A stretch of 64,000 nt of DNA from Puia dinghuensis. GTDB taxonomy: Bacteria > Bacteroidota > Bacteroidia > Chitinophagales > Chitinophagaceae. Below, one piece after another: positions 25,147 through 35,554 of this stretch. The notes beneath the pieces are model-generated. The model was given only the letters and a program-made list of their open reading frames with translations. It did not search any database and was not told where the DNA came from. The position numbers and the translations under genes are program-made. The stretch lies in contig NZ_BMJC01000002.1 in assembly GCF_014642875.1 (NCBI RefSeq), positions 806,001-870,000 on the forward strand, read 5' to 3'. How positions within the stretch are numbered: position 1 is the stretch's first letter; each line of letters opens with the position of its first letter.

Positions 25147-25421
25147 ATAATATATTTTATCAACTTTTTTCAAATCCAGGGCCAGTAAAACAGGAGCCGC
25201 GGCTGCGGGGCAGTGGCAATGGCCGGAAGGTTTCATTATCAAGGGAAACCCCTGATGGTCTTGGGGTTTACCAATAGTGTCCACTGCGGGAATTGCCGAA
25301 GGCGGAAAGGGAAGAGTGAGGAAAAAAATACCCATCGCATACAGAAATCACTGCAGCCGGGGGAAGGCTGGCATAATTTTTTATTTACAATTGCGTCAAT
25401 AAACCTGAAAGAATAATATAG
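25147..25421. other. Intergenic region, no convincing gene
   Basis: About 275 bp between the PPOX start and the hairpin after the PA2169-type gene. AT-rich near 25147-25175 (PPOX promoter area). Short open frames occur on both strands, but none shows coding character. Nothing else recognised. Confidence 0.5.
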
Positions 25422-25452
25422 CAACGGGCCCCGTGTCTACGGGGCCCTGTTG
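25422..25452 (-). terminator. Strong GC-rich hairpin after the PA2169-type gene
   Basis: The 13-bp arm CAACGGGCCCCGT pairs with ACGGGGCCCTGTTG with one bulge, loop GTCT. It lies about 20 bp after the stop codon on the minus strand. No T run follows, so its efficiency as an intrinsic terminator is uncertain. Confidence 0.6.
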
Positions 25453-25470
25453 TATAGGAGGAGGTGCTGG

Positions 25471-25947
25471 TTATGTCGTTTTGTTGAGGCGCGATTGCAT
25501 GTCGCGCAATCGCTGACGGGCTCTTTCCAGCGACCAGAGCTGGCTTTCGATGAGGAAGTGAAGGTCCTGGGGGAGGGATTCTTCGAGCGCCTGCCGGTAG
25601 GCTATTTCAGTAGCTTCCTGCGAAGCAAGACAGGCTGCCAGGCAGCTCGCGGCATCTGGTCCGTCGAAACGGTTCTTTCCCTCCAGCCAGTACAAATATA
25701 GTTTACCGGTGATGGTGGCCTGGGTGACGGGCACTCCTCCCAGGCGGATGACCTGAGCGTGCAAATCGTTGATGTACGACCTGCTTTCGATGGCCATGCG
25801 ATAAAAGACCTCCCGAAGATCGGACTCGGGTGTCTTCTCTTCATGGGCTGCTTTCTCATAACCAGCGACACGATCGATGTTGATATGGATCAGGTCGTTT
25901 AATACATGCAGTGTTTTTTTCCCGCTTGCATAGAGTTTCGACTTCAT
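25471..25947 (-). CDS. PA2169-type four-helix-bundle protein (DUF2383)
   Basis: 158 aa, all helical. It resembles the PA2169/DUF2383 ferritin-like family: VLNDLIHINIDRVAGYEKAA, FYRMAIESRSYINDLHAQV, and the C-terminal QLWSLERARQRLRDM. It is cytoplasmic. Members often sit in stress-related clusters with DUF4142 or general stress proteins, as here, and their biochemical role is unknown. Transcribed in the same direction as, and 51 bp after, the TamL gene. Confidence 0.85.
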   Translation of the reverse strand: MKSKLYASGKKTLHVLNDLIHINIDRVAGYEKAAHEEKTPESDLREVFYRMAIESRSYINDLHAQVIRLGGVPVTQATITGKLYLYWLEGKNRFDGPDAASCLAACLASQEATEIAYRQALEESLPQDLHFLIESQLWSLERARQRLRDMQSRLNKTT

Positions 25948-25998
25948 ACCCTACAGATTTTCGATCCCTGCAATAGCCACCTAAAATAATATGCCAGA

Positions 25999-28308
25999 TC
26001 AAAATGGATAGCCGACGGCAAGATTGAACACCATCTCCGAGATATCGGTGAGGCCACGGAAATTCCATTTGGAGCCGTTGGAGTGCCAGGGGTAACGGAC
26101 GGGAGCGGCGACGTCCACGCGGAGTACGACGATGGTGAAGTCGAAGCGGAGGCCTGTTCCTACCCCGACGGCGAAATCGTTGAGGAACTGAGGGGTAAAG
26201 ACGGAGCCGGGACGGCTGGTGTCCGGGCGGAGGGTCCAGACGTTGCCCGCATCGGTGAAGATGGCCCAACGGAGCAGACCGACGAGGCTTGCGCGGTATT
26301 CGAGGCTGAACATAAGCTTAATGTCGCCGGGCTGGTCGGGAAGGAAGGGGGTCGTATTGGGGTTGCCGCGGTAGTAGTTGCCGGGGCCGAGGGCGCGCGA
26401 ACGGAAGGCACGGATATCGTCCGTGCCGCCGCCAAAGAATTCTTTTATAAATGGCATTGTGCTGCTGTTACCATAGGAGATGCCGATGCCGCCATTGGCG
26501 CGGAAGCCGATCATATTATACTTACTGAAATTGTGCCAGTAGTGGAAATCCACTGCGAACCGGGCATACTGGGCGAAGGGAACGCCGAATATCTCCTGCT
26601 GTTTCCCTGTTCTGAGAACGTCAGAATGGGAGAGAACACCGAGGAGGTTGTTGGAGAGGTCGATATTGCCGTTGAAGTAATAATGATCGGGGAGCCGGAG
26701 TTTGCGGGGATCATTCAAGGAGCTATAGGTGAAATTATAGGTCGGGCCGATGATGAAGGTCGGCTCGATGGCGCGGCGCAACATGATATTGCTGTCGAGT
26801 GACAACTGGTATTGCGGGTTGATATAGGTGGGGTGGACATAATTGATCCCAAGGACGGTGAGCTCGTTTTGCGAGGTGATGCGGTTTTTGAAGATGTAAC
26901 CGAAACTGGCGCGGGAGGAGTTGAGGGTATACTCTGCGCTTTGAGCGAAGATATCGTAGCTGGTCTCGATGCGGGTGCGCGGGACGAATCTGCTGCTGGT
27001 ATTGAGGTCAAAGGGAGAGATGATACGAGGGAAATAGAGGTTGAGATCGAGGCCGGCCCGGTAAGTGCTTACTTTCTTCCCAATGCCGATGGATTGACCT
27101 TCGACGCCGGTGTACACTTTGGCGGTGAAGAGTTCGGCGCCGTGAAACAGGTTACGGTGTCGCCAGGAAACGGAGAATTCTGAGCCGGTTGTATTGTCGC
27201 TGCGGGTGAGTGCGGTGACCTCGAAACGAAAGGATTTTGTCTTGGTGGGCACGAGGTAGAAATAAGCATTCAACTTATCGTTGCTATCCACGCTTGACGC
27301 GGGTTCGAGACGGGCTTTTACGAACCTGAAGACGCCGAGGTTTACCAGGCGGCTGAGGGAGGCATTGTGATCGTCTTCGCGGTAAATATTGCCCGGCTGG
27401 AAGACCATGGTTTTGCGGAAGACTATAGGGCGAAGGTAGTGGGCGGTATCGACGATATGGTAGCCTTCGGGCGTGATATAGCCATGTTTCAGGCTGGTAT
27501 CGGAGTTGACGCCGTAGTCGGCATAGACGAAAACGTCACCGATGCTGTAGACCGTACGGGCGGCGTCGGGGGTTTCGTCCTTTATGCGCATGAACATGTC
27601 CACCTGGTGGGCGCCAAGCGCGGTATCGAGTTCGACGACGAGATAGTCGGGATTGAAATAATAAAACCCATGGTTCTTCAGGCGGCTATCGATGCGGATA
27701 CGTTCGGCCTTGACGTTATCAAGGTCGTAGGGTTCGCCTTTTTTCAACAGGGACCCGCGTTGGAGCGTATCGATGCGGTTACTTACAGCATCCGAATCGT
27801 CGGGATACGTGATATTCCGGATGGTATAGCGGGGGCCTATCTGTGCGGTGTACGTGGCGATGAGGTGCTTATCTTTTACAAAGGTGGCAGCGACGACGGT
27901 GTCGCGGAACCAGCCTTTGTTCTCGAGGTGACTTTGTAAAACGTCGGCGTTTGTTTGAATGATGGCGGGGGAAGCCAGGACGGGCTCCTGCCCTACCTTG
28001 TATTTCAACCAATGTTTGAACCCCTTATTCTTTTTCGGGTGTCCGGCAATGTTATATATCCAGAGTTTCAGCCGGAAGCCCAGGAATTTGTCGTTAAGCT
28101 TTGGCCGAAGGAGGTCGTCGAGTTCGCCGGCCAGTGCTTTCTGTTGTTTCCTGGTGATGGGGACGGAAGAAACGACCTTTACCTTATTGCCAATGTAGAG
28201 AGCCTGGTCGCCGCTGAGGTATTTCGATTCATGGCAGGATGCCAGGCCCAGCAGCAGGATACCCAATGGGAGCAACGATGGAAGCAAGGGATTTTTACCG
28301 GTGATCAT
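25999..28308 (-). CDS. tamL: TamL: BamA/TamA-family outer-membrane lipoprotein
   Basis: 769 aa. The leader ends LLGLASC, giving a lipidated Cys25, a feature of the Bacteroidota TamL lipoproteins that replace TamA. POTRA-like domains occupy about residues 30-330 (GSLLKKGEPYDLDNVKAERIRIDSRLKNHGFYYF). A C-terminal Omp85 barrel occupies about 400-769, with the family's GGTDDIRAFRSRALGPG loop and FTDAGNVW. It overlaps the tamB stop by 4 bp (ATGA). It should act with TamB in lipid transport or protein insertion at the outer membrane. Confidence 0.92.
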   Translation of the reverse strand: MITGKNPLLPSLLPLGILLLGLASCHESKYLSGDQALYIGNKVKVVSSVPITRKQQKALAGELDDLLRPKLNDKFLGFRLKLWIYNIAGHPKKNKGFKHWLKYKVGQEPVLASPAIIQTNADVLQSHLENKGWFRDTVVAATFVKDKHLIATYTAQIGPRYTIRNITYPDDSDAVSNRIDTLQRGSLLKKGEPYDLDNVKAERIRIDSRLKNHGFYYFNPDYLVVELDTALGAHQVDMFMRIKDETPDAARTVYSIGDVFVYADYGVNSDTSLKHGYITPEGYHIVDTAHYLRPIVFRKTMVFQPGNIYREDDHNASLSRLVNLGVFRFVKARLEPASSVDSNDKLNAYFYLVPTKTKSFRFEVTALTRSDNTTGSEFSVSWRHRNLFHGAELFTAKVYTGVEGQSIGIGKKVSTYRAGLDLNLYFPRIISPFDLNTSSRFVPRTRIETSYDIFAQSAEYTLNSSRASFGYIFKNRITSQNELTVLGINYVHPTYINPQYQLSLDSNIMLRRAIEPTFIIGPTYNFTYSSLNDPRKLRLPDHYYFNGNIDLSNNLLGVLSHSDVLRTGKQQEIFGVPFAQYARFAVDFHYWHNFSKYNMIGFRANGGIGISYGNSSTMPFIKEFFGGGTDDIRAFRSRALGPGNYYRGNPNTTPFLPDQPGDIKLMFSLEYRASLVGLLRWAIFTDAGNVWTLRPDTSRPGSVFTPQFLNDFAVGVGTGLRFDFTIVVLRVDVAAPVRYPWHSNGSKWNFRGLTDISEMVFNLAVGYPF

Positions 28309-31300
28309 TGGTTGGATGGCTTGCTGGATTTAAGGGTCTTGCGTTGCTGGATCCGGGCATCTTCGGCCCTTCGGAAGATCTCCTTGAATTTATTGTACTC
28401 GAAACTGATGATGAAGGAGACGCCGGTCTCTACGACTTGTCCTTCAACAGCGGCTTCATAATTGTTCTGGCGGTAGGCACGTAACAGGTAGCGGCCATCT
28501 TTAGAGAGCTTGTAATCGACGGCGACGTCGCCTGCGAGATTGTTGGCGCTTTGGTTGGGGGCTCCTTTTCCGAGGACGTCGAAGGTGCTGCCGACGCTGA
28601 CGCGCAACCGATCGTTAGGGAGTTGCTTGGATACACTGACATTCAGTTCGGTGTAGTCGATCTCGGTGTTGGTGCTGAAATCCTGCTGACTGTTGAGATC
28701 GAAGTGGATATCGACTTCCTTTATCAGGCTGGCGGCCAATTGATCGAGCTGGTTGGTGAGTATCTGGCTGCCACTCTGGAAGGCGAGACTCTGGAGGCTG
28801 GCGCCGCCGCCGGCGACACTGTTGAGGGGGTCGGCACCTACGAACCTGTTGAGGAGGAGCAGGGCAAACACCTGCTTATTCAATTCGGACTCCTCCGACC
28901 TGATCTGCTGGAGGCGCTGGTCGACATCTGGCCAGAGGGCCAGGAGATTGGCCGGCAGGGAAATATCGAAGTTGATGTCGGGGCGCAGAAGCTCGCCCCC
29001 CATCTTCAGGGTGACGAGGAAGGGAAGCTTTTGTTTGAATTTGATGAGGTCGCTTGGCGGCCGGCCCTCCAGCTGGTTGGCAATAAGGTCGAGGGAGGGC
29101 GTATTGGCGGTGTAGGAAGCGGTGAGGTTGATTGTAGCAGAATAGGGGTCACCCGTCCAGGTGATGACACTGCCGCGATCGATCGCGAACTTTCGTTTGA
29201 GGACGTTGAAGGAAAGGCTATAATAGCCGGCATCGGCTTCGAAGGAGCCGGTAAGGCTCATTTTGCCGCTTTTATCCATCTGGAAGACCAGGAAGCTGAG
29301 GCCACGGGCATTGAGGGCGTCACCACTACGCGGATCGACGACGATGTTGAAGACGGCGCTGCTATCGGTTTGGATATTCATGCTCAGGTCGACTCCTTTC
29401 AATTTGCTTTTTTTCGCGTGGATGGCCATGGACTTGCGATCGAGGAGGGTATCACCGGTATTGTGATCGATGAACCTGACCACGCCGAGACGGTCGACCA
29501 CCTCGGGGTCGGGGGTCTGCAGAACATAATAGAAATTCGTCTGCTTGTTGATCCGGACGTCGCCGTCCACTATTGGCGCTGTCATCCTGCCTTCGAGGTT
29601 GATGGCGGCATCGAGGTTGAGCTTACCATAAAACTCCCGGTTGCTGTATTCGGGAGTATTGACGAGACGGAAGTTTTGTGCGTTGAGGGAAACGTCGAAA
29701 CCAAAATCGCGGTAATCCTTTGTAAAGACATTGCCGTCGATGATCAATTTGTTGCCGGCGGAGTCCTGCAGGTGAAACTCACTGAAGTTGAAGCCATCCT
29801 CATCAAAGTTGATACGGTCTTTTGAAACCAGCAGCGGTTCGCCGGAAACAGTGGGGATGATGCGACTGCTGTCGAAATAGAGGTAGCCTTTTATCAGGGG
29901 TTTTTCTATCGTTCCGGTGATGGCCAGCTGTCCTTTGAGCACACCACTCATACTGTCGATGAGTCCCGCGGTGATGTGAGAGAAGGTCCCGAGATTCAGC
30001 TCGTTGAGGGCGAGCCGCAGGTCCATGCGGCTTTCGCCGGTGAAGTATTGGCCTTTTATATCAAGATCGTTGTTCTTGCCCCGGAGGGAGATGTCGGCGG
30101 AGAAGGCATTTGCTTTTTCATTGTCGACCTTTATGGCAAGGTTGCCGAGGGTATCACCGCGGACAAAGAGATCGGTGACCTTCAGGTCGGAGGTGAAGAC
30201 AGGGTTGGTCGTCAGTTGCCTTATTTCGGCATTGCCGGTGAGGATACCATCTGCGATGACGGAGTCCTGATTGGCCAGGCGGCTGATGGTGCTGAGCCGG
30301 AAATTTCCGAAGCGGGCGTCGAGGGGGGCTGACCCGGTGGCGCCAGTACTGTTGAGGGCAAGCGAATCAGTGTTGTTGCTGATGGTAAGGTTATGGACGA
30401 GGAGGCCCGAGGAATCGTACACGAGGTAGTTATCCCGGCTTACCTGCCAGCGATCGTAGTTGAGCAGGAGGCTGTCGGGGTTGAGGATGAATTTCGCGGC
30501 GTTTTGTTGGTGTTGAAGCTCACCCGCAATGCGGTAACGGTCTTTGTTTTTTGCATCCCGCAGCAGGAGGGTGATGGTGAGACTGTCGTTTTTGACAGCG
30601 CCGTGGATGTCTGTCCTGTATAGCACCAGGCCGCTACCATGAACGTCGGCAAGCATAAGGTCGTAGCGCAGGCTGTCGCCGGTGGTAGCAGCGTTGAGAT
30701 CGACATCGTGGGCGACGTTCGCGCCATAATCGATGCGGGGTGCTTTCAGGGCCAGCTGCAGGTAGTTGCGGTCGCTGTTAAAGGCGATGCGGCCTCCGAT
30801 GGTATCTGTACTTTTCAGGGAAGGGAGCAGGGCCCATACCAGCGGGGTCGACCGGAGATGGATATCAAGGGTCCAGTCCTGGGGGGTAAAGGCAGTGTCT
30901 TTGAAACCGGTGAGATGGTAGAAAGTGTCGATCGTGTGTTGCAGGGCGGTGAGGGTTTCGGTGGGTTTATACCGGCCGTGCCAGTCGAGGTCAGCCATTT
31001 CCGAATACAGCTGGATGTCCTCGATATCCTGCTGCCGGGTGGCAACCAGGACGATGCTATCGGTGGCAAGGCGCTGGGAGCCCCGAAGGAGGTTGATGCC
31101 GGCGAGTTTTAGCGTACCCTGCAGCGAATCGGGGTCGGTGCCGGCAAAATCGGCAGTGAGGTGTCCTTTTGCTTGCAGGGTATCATTTGCCAGGTGAAGG
31201 GCATGGAAGTCAACAGTATCGATGTTCCAGTCGAGCTGGAGCGAGGGAAATTTGCGGGCGAGGCCGGCCGTCGCCTGTAGTTGGAAGCGCAAGGCGGTGT

Positions 31301-33113
31301 CATGTATGGAGGAATGGAGGATCACTTTTTCTCCGGCAAGGCTGCCATCGATGGTGAGGTTATGATATGTGTATTGCCGGAAGGTAGCGGTCTGCAGGCC
31401 AGCGCTGAAAACGGTGTTTGCCGTATGGATGTCGAGGCCGGAGCCTTTTAGGTGGAAATTGGCGGTGAGTTTACCGTATTGAATGCTATCCCGGAGGATG
31501 GCGCCGAGGTCGAGTGCTTTGGTTTGTAGCGCCAGGTCATAGGTGGCAGTCGTCGTTGTGCTGAAGTTGCGGGCCGTGCCCTGCAGGATCAGGGTGCCGG
31601 AGGTAGTGTTGAGGGTGAGGTTGGAGGTGAGGTCATTTCTACCACCTGTGAGGTGGCCGTGGAGGTTGTAGTGGGAAGGAATGCTAATGTTGTCGGGCAG
31701 GGTGTTCTTTGGCAGAAGGGTCAGAAGGGTTGATCTGCTGCCGGAGAGGTTGCGGATCATAAAGTCGGCCCGGATGCGGCGGCTGTCTATGGGGTGGCGG
31801 AGGCTGCCTGCCATATCGAGTTGGATATCTTTTATCCCGCTGAATTGGAGCGTATGGATCGTCACTGCGTCGAAGCTGCCGTCCAGCCGGGCGTTGATCC
31901 GCCAGGTGTCGTCCGGATGGCGAAAGAGGGGTTGGGTGGCAAGGAAAGGGGCGAAGGTGAGGATGTCTTTTAGTTGAACGTGGCTGGATGGAAGGTCGAG
32001 GGTCAGGAGGGTGTGGGCCGGGCTGGTGGTGATGCCGGTGACGGAATCGTACCGGAGTGTGGCCGATCGCTGTAACAGCGTTCCGGGGGTTTGGAGCAGA
32101 AGGTCTTGCAGGACGGCCTTATGGTCGGAGTAACAAAAACGGGTTTGCAGCCGGTTAAGCCGAAAGCCGGACTGTTCGGCCAATTGACCTTTTGTGATGT
32201 GTCCGCTGATGGAATCCGGGCTATAGGCGAGGTCTTCGCCGTGCAGGGTCAGGTCGGTTGCCCGGAGATGATAATAGTCCATGCCTTTTTTTTGCCTGGG
32301 CTTTTTGCCGTTGTCGAAGGCGACGTCCGAGCTGTCCAGTTGGAGATTTTTGCTTCGGAAGGTGAGGTTGTTCACATCGAGGATCAGTTGATCCGCGCGG
32401 AGATCGGTGATGCGGGCAGTAGTGGCTATGGCGGTTTTGGAGTTGCGGTAAACCAGGGTGGTGTTTTGGAGGTGAAAGGCGGAGACGTCATATAGTTGTC
32501 TGTCGGCATCGAGAGCCCGCGTGCCGGTGCTGCTATGGCCGATGGCGAGGATTGCCGTATTGCCGGTGAGGGTATCGGCATATACGAAATGAATATTGTC
32601 GAGGATCACGGTGTTTAGGCCGATGTGCATCGGGGTGCTTTTGTTGGCGCCGGGCGTTGGTGAAGGAGGGCCGGTGAAAGCATCGATAATGAACTGATAA
32701 TTAAATGTCGTGTCGCCAGGCGAGCGGCGGAGGATATTGGTTGTGACATCTTTTAGCCAGATCTCGTGAATCGCAAGGTTGTTGTGGAGCAGGGCAAGCA
32801 TCCGGAGGCGGACGCTAACAAGGCCGGCAGAAAGGAGGGTGTCCTGGTGACGGTCTTCGACATAGACATCCCTTAGCGTGATGCTTTGAAAGAAGGTGAT
32901 ATCGAGATGGCCGATGCGAACACGGGAATTGAGTTTACGGGAAAGATAGCTCTCGACTTTGGCGCGGGCGATGTTCTGGATAAAAGGTGTCTGGATAAGG
33001 AGGAAGACGATGAGCAGGATAATGACCAGGCCCAGCAGCGTTTTCAGGAAAATGCGGACCAACCGGCGGGCCAACGATCTGCGAGGCGGATGTTCGGATG
33101 GTTGTTCGCGCAT
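28305..33113 (-). CDS. tamB: TamB-like translocation/assembly protein
   Basis: 1602 aa, within the usual range. One N-terminal membrane anchor (about residues 17-43, KTLLGLVIILLIVFLLIQTPF) is followed by a very long beta-helical periplasmic part of the AsmA/TamB type. The C-terminal DUF490/TamB domain spans about 1200-1560 (DGDVRINKQTNFYYVLQTPDPEVVDRL; DLIKFKQKLPFLVTLKMGGELLRPDINFDI). It should bridge the inner membrane to TamL. The first gene of a two-gene operon, coupled to tamL by ATGA; the divergent neighbour is rpoN. Confidence 0.93.
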   Translation of the reverse strand: MREQPSEHPPRRSLARRLVRIFLKTLLGLVIILLIVFLLIQTPFIQNIARAKVESYLSRKLNSRVRIGHLDITFFQSITLRDVYVEDRHQDTLLSAGLVSVRLRMLALLHNNLAIHEIWLKDVTTNILRRSPGDTTFNYQFIIDAFTGPPSPTPGANKSTPMHIGLNTVILDNIHFVYADTLTGNTAILAIGHSSTGTRALDADRQLYDVSAFHLQNTTLVYRNSKTAIATTARITDLRADQLILDVNNLTFRSKNLQLDSSDVAFDNGKKPRQKKGMDYYHLRATDLTLHGEDLAYSPDSISGHITKGQLAEQSGFRLNRLQTRFCYSDHKAVLQDLLLQTPGTLLQRSATLRYDSVTGITTSPAHTLLTLDLPSSHVQLKDILTFAPFLATQPLFRHPDDTWRINARLDGSFDAVTIHTLQFSGIKDIQLDMAGSLRHPIDSRRIRADFMIRNLSGSRSTLLTLLPKNTLPDNISIPSHYNLHGHLTGGRNDLTSNLTLNTTSGTLILQGTARNFSTTTTATYDLALQTKALDLGAILRDSIQYGKLTANFHLKGSGLDIHTANTVFSAGLQTATFRQYTYHNLTIDGSLAGEKVILHSSIHDTALRFQLQATAGLARKFPSLQLDWNIDTVDFHALHLANDTLQAKGHLTADFAGTDPDSLQGTLKLAGINLLRGSQRLATDSIVLVATRQQDIEDIQLYSEMADLDWHGRYKPTETLTALQHTIDTFYHLTGFKDTAFTPQDWTLDIHLRSTPLVWALLPSLKSTDTIGGRIAFNSDRNYLQLALKAPRIDYGANVAHDVDLNAATTGDSLRYDLMLADVHGSGLVLYRTDIHGAVKNDSLTITLLLRDAKNKDRYRIAGELQHQQNAAKFILNPDSLLLNYDRWQVSRDNYLVYDSSGLLVHNLTISNNTDSLALNSTGATGSAPLDARFGNFRLSTISRLANQDSVIADGILTGNAEIRQLTTNPVFTSDLKVTDLFVRGDTLGNLAIKVDNEKANAFSADISLRGKNNDLDIKGQYFTGESRMDLRLALNELNLGTFSHITAGLIDSMSGVLKGQLAITGTIEKPLIKGYLYFDSSRIIPTVSGEPLLVSKDRINFDEDGFNFSEFHLQDSAGNKLIIDGNVFTKDYRDFGFDVSLNAQNFRLVNTPEYSNREFYGKLNLDAAINLEGRMTAPIVDGDVRINKQTNFYYVLQTPDPEVVDRLGVVRFIDHNTGDTLLDRKSMAIHAKKSKLKGVDLSMNIQTDSSAVFNIVVDPRSGDALNARGLSFLVFQMDKSGKMSLTGSFEADAGYYSLSFNVLKRKFAIDRGSVITWTGDPYSATINLTASYTANTPSLDLIANQLEGRPPSDLIKFKQKLPFLVTLKMGGELLRPDINFDISLPANLLALWPDVDQRLQQIRSEESELNKQVFALLLLNRFVGADPLNSVAGGGASLQSLAFQSGSQILTNQLDQLAASLIKEVDIHFDLNSQQDFSTNTEIDYTELNVSVSKQLPNDRLRVSVGSTFDVLGKGAPNQSANNLAGDVAVDYKLSKDGRYLLRAYRQNNYEAAVEGQVVETGVSFIISFEYNKFKEIFRRAEDARIQQRKTLKSSKPSNQ

Positions 33114-33345
33114 AAATTACATTTCTGAATAATATAAGATAGGTCAATAAATACTCTTGTCAAAATACAGACCAAACATATTGTCATTCAATGAATTTGT
33201 TGGTTTTTTTCCCCACCAACGTACCGTTTTTTCTACAGATGGCTTCCTGTTGGCGTGCTTTGCCTTATCAGGACAAGCCATTTAGATTCTGGCAACCTGT
33301 TTGTCGTATATCATCTACATATTTCTCTACACCAAATCGGATAAC
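33114..33345. other. Divergent tamB / rpoN intergenic region
   Basis: 232 bp, AT-rich. A small hairpin GTTGGT / ACCAAC (33199-33220) is followed by a T run (33227-33232); it could act on a short upstream plus-strand transcript. No clear TAnnTTTG promoter stands out on either strand. Confidence 0.45.
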
Positions 33346-34770
33346 ATGCTGAAGCAAGTGCAAACACAAAAACAGCAACACACTATCCTACCGCAACAGA
33401 TCGAATTGCTAAACTTGTTCCACCTGAATACGCTCGAGCTCGAACAGCGGATACAAGACGAACTGAGTGAGAATCCGGCGTTGGAAGAGCTGAATTCGGG
33501 GGATGAGGCAGAGACGGATAAATTTTCCAAAGACACTATACAGGATTTTCAAGGTTGGGATGAATATGGCTATGACGATATTCCTGACTATAAGACAGAG
33601 TACAACAATTATCTCAATACCGAGAAGGTGCCGGATAGGCCGATAGCCGAAGTTCCTGATCCGAGGGATGAGCTGAAGAAACAATGCCGTTTCCTGGATG
33701 TGCCGGAGGAGAAGCATTATCTTTTTGATTTTATCATCGACTCGTTGAATGAGAGTGGTTTTCTCGAGCAGGACATGGACGAGCTCGCATCGCAGATCTC
33801 CTTTAAGAAAAAGGTGTGGATCGAGCCGGAAGAGCTGGAGGGGATAGTAAGGCGTCTGCAGGAGCTGGATCCGTTTGGGGCGGGGTGCGGGAGTGTACAG
33901 GAGTATATGCTGCTACAGTTGAAGCGGATGAATGGCAAACGGCCGGACGTGCGTCATGCTATCGGGATATTGCAAGAACATTTTCAAGATCTGCGTAACT
34001 GCAACCTGGAAAAGCTGAAGAAGCAACTGGGGCTCGAGGACGATGAGATCCGCATCGTATTGAATCTGCTGGCGCATCTGAGTACCCGGCCTTTCAATCC
34101 CGAGACGAATGCGATGCAGGCCAACCCATCCATCCTGCCTGACTTTACAATACTCGATGAAGGGGATGAGCTCGTGCTGAGCTTGTACCGGCAACGGAGC
34201 AGCAACCTGCATATCAGCCAATCCTGGATGGAGATGGTACAGGAAGCTTCGAAAAGCACCAATACGGACAGGTCGACGAGACAATATCTGCGGAGCAAAC
34301 TTTCTTCCGCGCAGTGGTTCATCAATGCCGTACAGCAACGGGAGAGCAATATGCTAAGGATCATGCGGGCTATTCTCGATATACAATACGACTATTTTAA
34401 ATTCGGCGATATTCTCCTGCTGAAGCCGATGAAGCTGAAGGACATTGCCGACAAGGTGAAGGTGGATATTTCTACTGTCAGCCGGCTCACCTGTAACAAA
34501 TATGCGGAGACCCCGTTTGGTACGGTATTGCTGAAAGATCTTTTTACGGAGGGCATCGTCAACCAGGAAGGCAACAATATCAGCAACAGGGTGATACAGA
34601 ACATCATCGGGGAGGTGATCGAGGCGGAGGACAAGAAGGCGCCGTATACCGACCGGCAGCTGGTCACCATCCTGGCGCAGAAGGGGTATTCCATCGCCCG
34701 GCGGACGGTGGCGAAGTACAGGGAGCTGATGAATATCCCCGTGGCGCAAGTGAGAGGGTTGTGGAATTAA
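33346..34770 (+). CDS. rpoN: RNA polymerase sigma-54 factor
   Basis: About 474 aa from ATG 33346; a TTG at 33301 is in frame but unlikely. Region I is glutamine/leucine-rich (QKQQHTILPQQIELLNLFHL, LEQRIQDELSENPALEEL). An acidic region II follows, then the core-binding region and the HTH (LKDIADKVKVDISTVSRLTCNKY). The RpoN box appears near the C-terminus as ARRTVAKYRE, the key -24 recognition element. It should recognise -24/-12 promoters together with AAA+ activators, none of which is encoded in this window. The ku gene starts 13 bp downstream, so the two may be cotranscribed. Confidence 0.96.
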   Translation: MLKQVQTQKQQHTILPQQIELLNLFHLNTLELEQRIQDELSENPALEELNSGDEAETDKFSKDTIQDFQGWDEYGYDDIPDYKTEYNNYLNTEKVPDRPIAEVPDPRDELKKQCRFLDVPEEKHYLFDFIIDSLNESGFLEQDMDELASQISFKKKVWIEPEELEGIVRRLQELDPFGAGCGSVQEYMLLQLKRMNGKRPDVRHAIGILQEHFQDLRNCNLEKLKKQLGLEDDEIRIVLNLLAHLSTRPFNPETNAMQANPSILPDFTILDEGDELVLSLYRQRSSNLHISQSWMEMVQEASKSTNTDRSTRQYLRSKLSSAQWFINAVQQRESNMLRIMRAILDIQYDYFKFGDILLLKPMKLKDIADKVKVDISTVSRLTCNKYAETPFGTVLLKDLFTEGIVNQEGNNISNRVIQNIIGEVIEAEDKKAPYTDRQLVTILAQKGYSIARRTVAKYRELMNIPVAQVRGLWN

Positions 34771-34783
34771 AAAATCTACAGAT

Positions 34784-35554
34784 ATGAGATCGATCTGGAC
34801 GGGGGCGATCGGCTTCGGCCTGGTGAACATCCCCGTAAAATTATATAGCGCCGTACACGGCAGTGAGCTCGACCTGGACATGCTTGACAAAAAAGACGGC
34901 TCCAATATCCGATTTAAGCGGGTGAATGAGAACACCGGAAAGGAGGTGGCCTGGGAGAATATCGTGAAGGGGTATAAGTTGGACGACCGGTATATTGTGC
35001 TGACAGATGAGGATTTTGAGAAGGCAAGCCCGGAGCAGACAAAGACGATCACCATCCAGGAGTTTGTCAGGGAGAGTGAGATCGACGGCATGTATTATGA
35101 AACGCCGTATTACCTGGAGCCTGAGAAGTCAGGGGTCAGGGCGTATATCCTGCTGCGGGATGCGTTGGACAAGACGGGTATGGTTGGTTTTGGAAGTTTT
35201 GTGATGCGCAATAAGGAGGGGCTTTGCCTGATAAAGCCGATGGAAGATGTCCTGGTGCTCAACCGCATCCGCTGGGCGCAGGAGATCAGACCGACGGATG
35301 AGATCAAGGTTCCGGGCGCCGCACCCAAGCCGGCGGAAATGAAGATGGCGATCGAACTGATAAAGCAGCTGTCGGGACCTTTTGATATTTCGAAGTACCG
35401 GGACACCTATTCCGATCAGCTGATGAAGCTGATCAAGGCTAAGGCGCATGGCAAGGTGTCGAAACCGGCATTGCGGGTGGTGCACAAGGCAAAGAGCACC
35501 GACCTTCTGTCCCAGTTGAAGGCTTCGCTTGGCGGCAAGAGGAGGGCGAGTTAG
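34784..35554 (+). CDS. ku: Ku protein for non-homologous end joining
   Basis: 256 aa, the usual size for bacterial Ku. The Ku core opens with RSIWTGAIGFGLVNIPVKLY and includes VNENTGKEVAWENIVKGY, YETPYYLEPEKSGVRAYILLRDAL and RWAQEIR. The short Lys-rich tail after residue 235 is the part that in this family contacts LigD. Homodimeric Ku threads onto DNA ends and recruits the ligase. The matching ligD gene begins 27 kb away in this window, so the two partners are not in one operon. The 3' end overlaps the convergent YihY gene by 4 bp. Confidence 0.97.
   Translation: MRSIWTGAIGFGLVNIPVKLYSAVHGSELDLDMLDKKDGSNIRFKRVNENTGKEVAWENIVKGYKLDDRYIVLTDEDFEKASPEQTKTITIQEFVRESEIDGMYYETPYYLEPEKSGVRAYILLRDALDKTGMVGFGSFVMRNKEGLCLIKPMEDVLVLNRIRWAQEIRPTDEIKVPGAAPKPAEMKMAIELIKQLSGPFDISKYRDTYSDQLMKLIKAKAHGKVSKPALRVVHKAKSTDLLSQLKASLGGKRRAS

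Noticed and set aside
25147-25335. N-terminal extension of the PPOX-like protein
   Set aside because: The 63 residues are low-complexity, have no family counterpart, and an AT-rich leader precedes ATG 25146.
28551-29825. 424-codon plus-strand frame inside tamB
   Set aside because: Its repetitive acidic composition mirrors tamB codons on the other strand; the tamB frame has the real domains.
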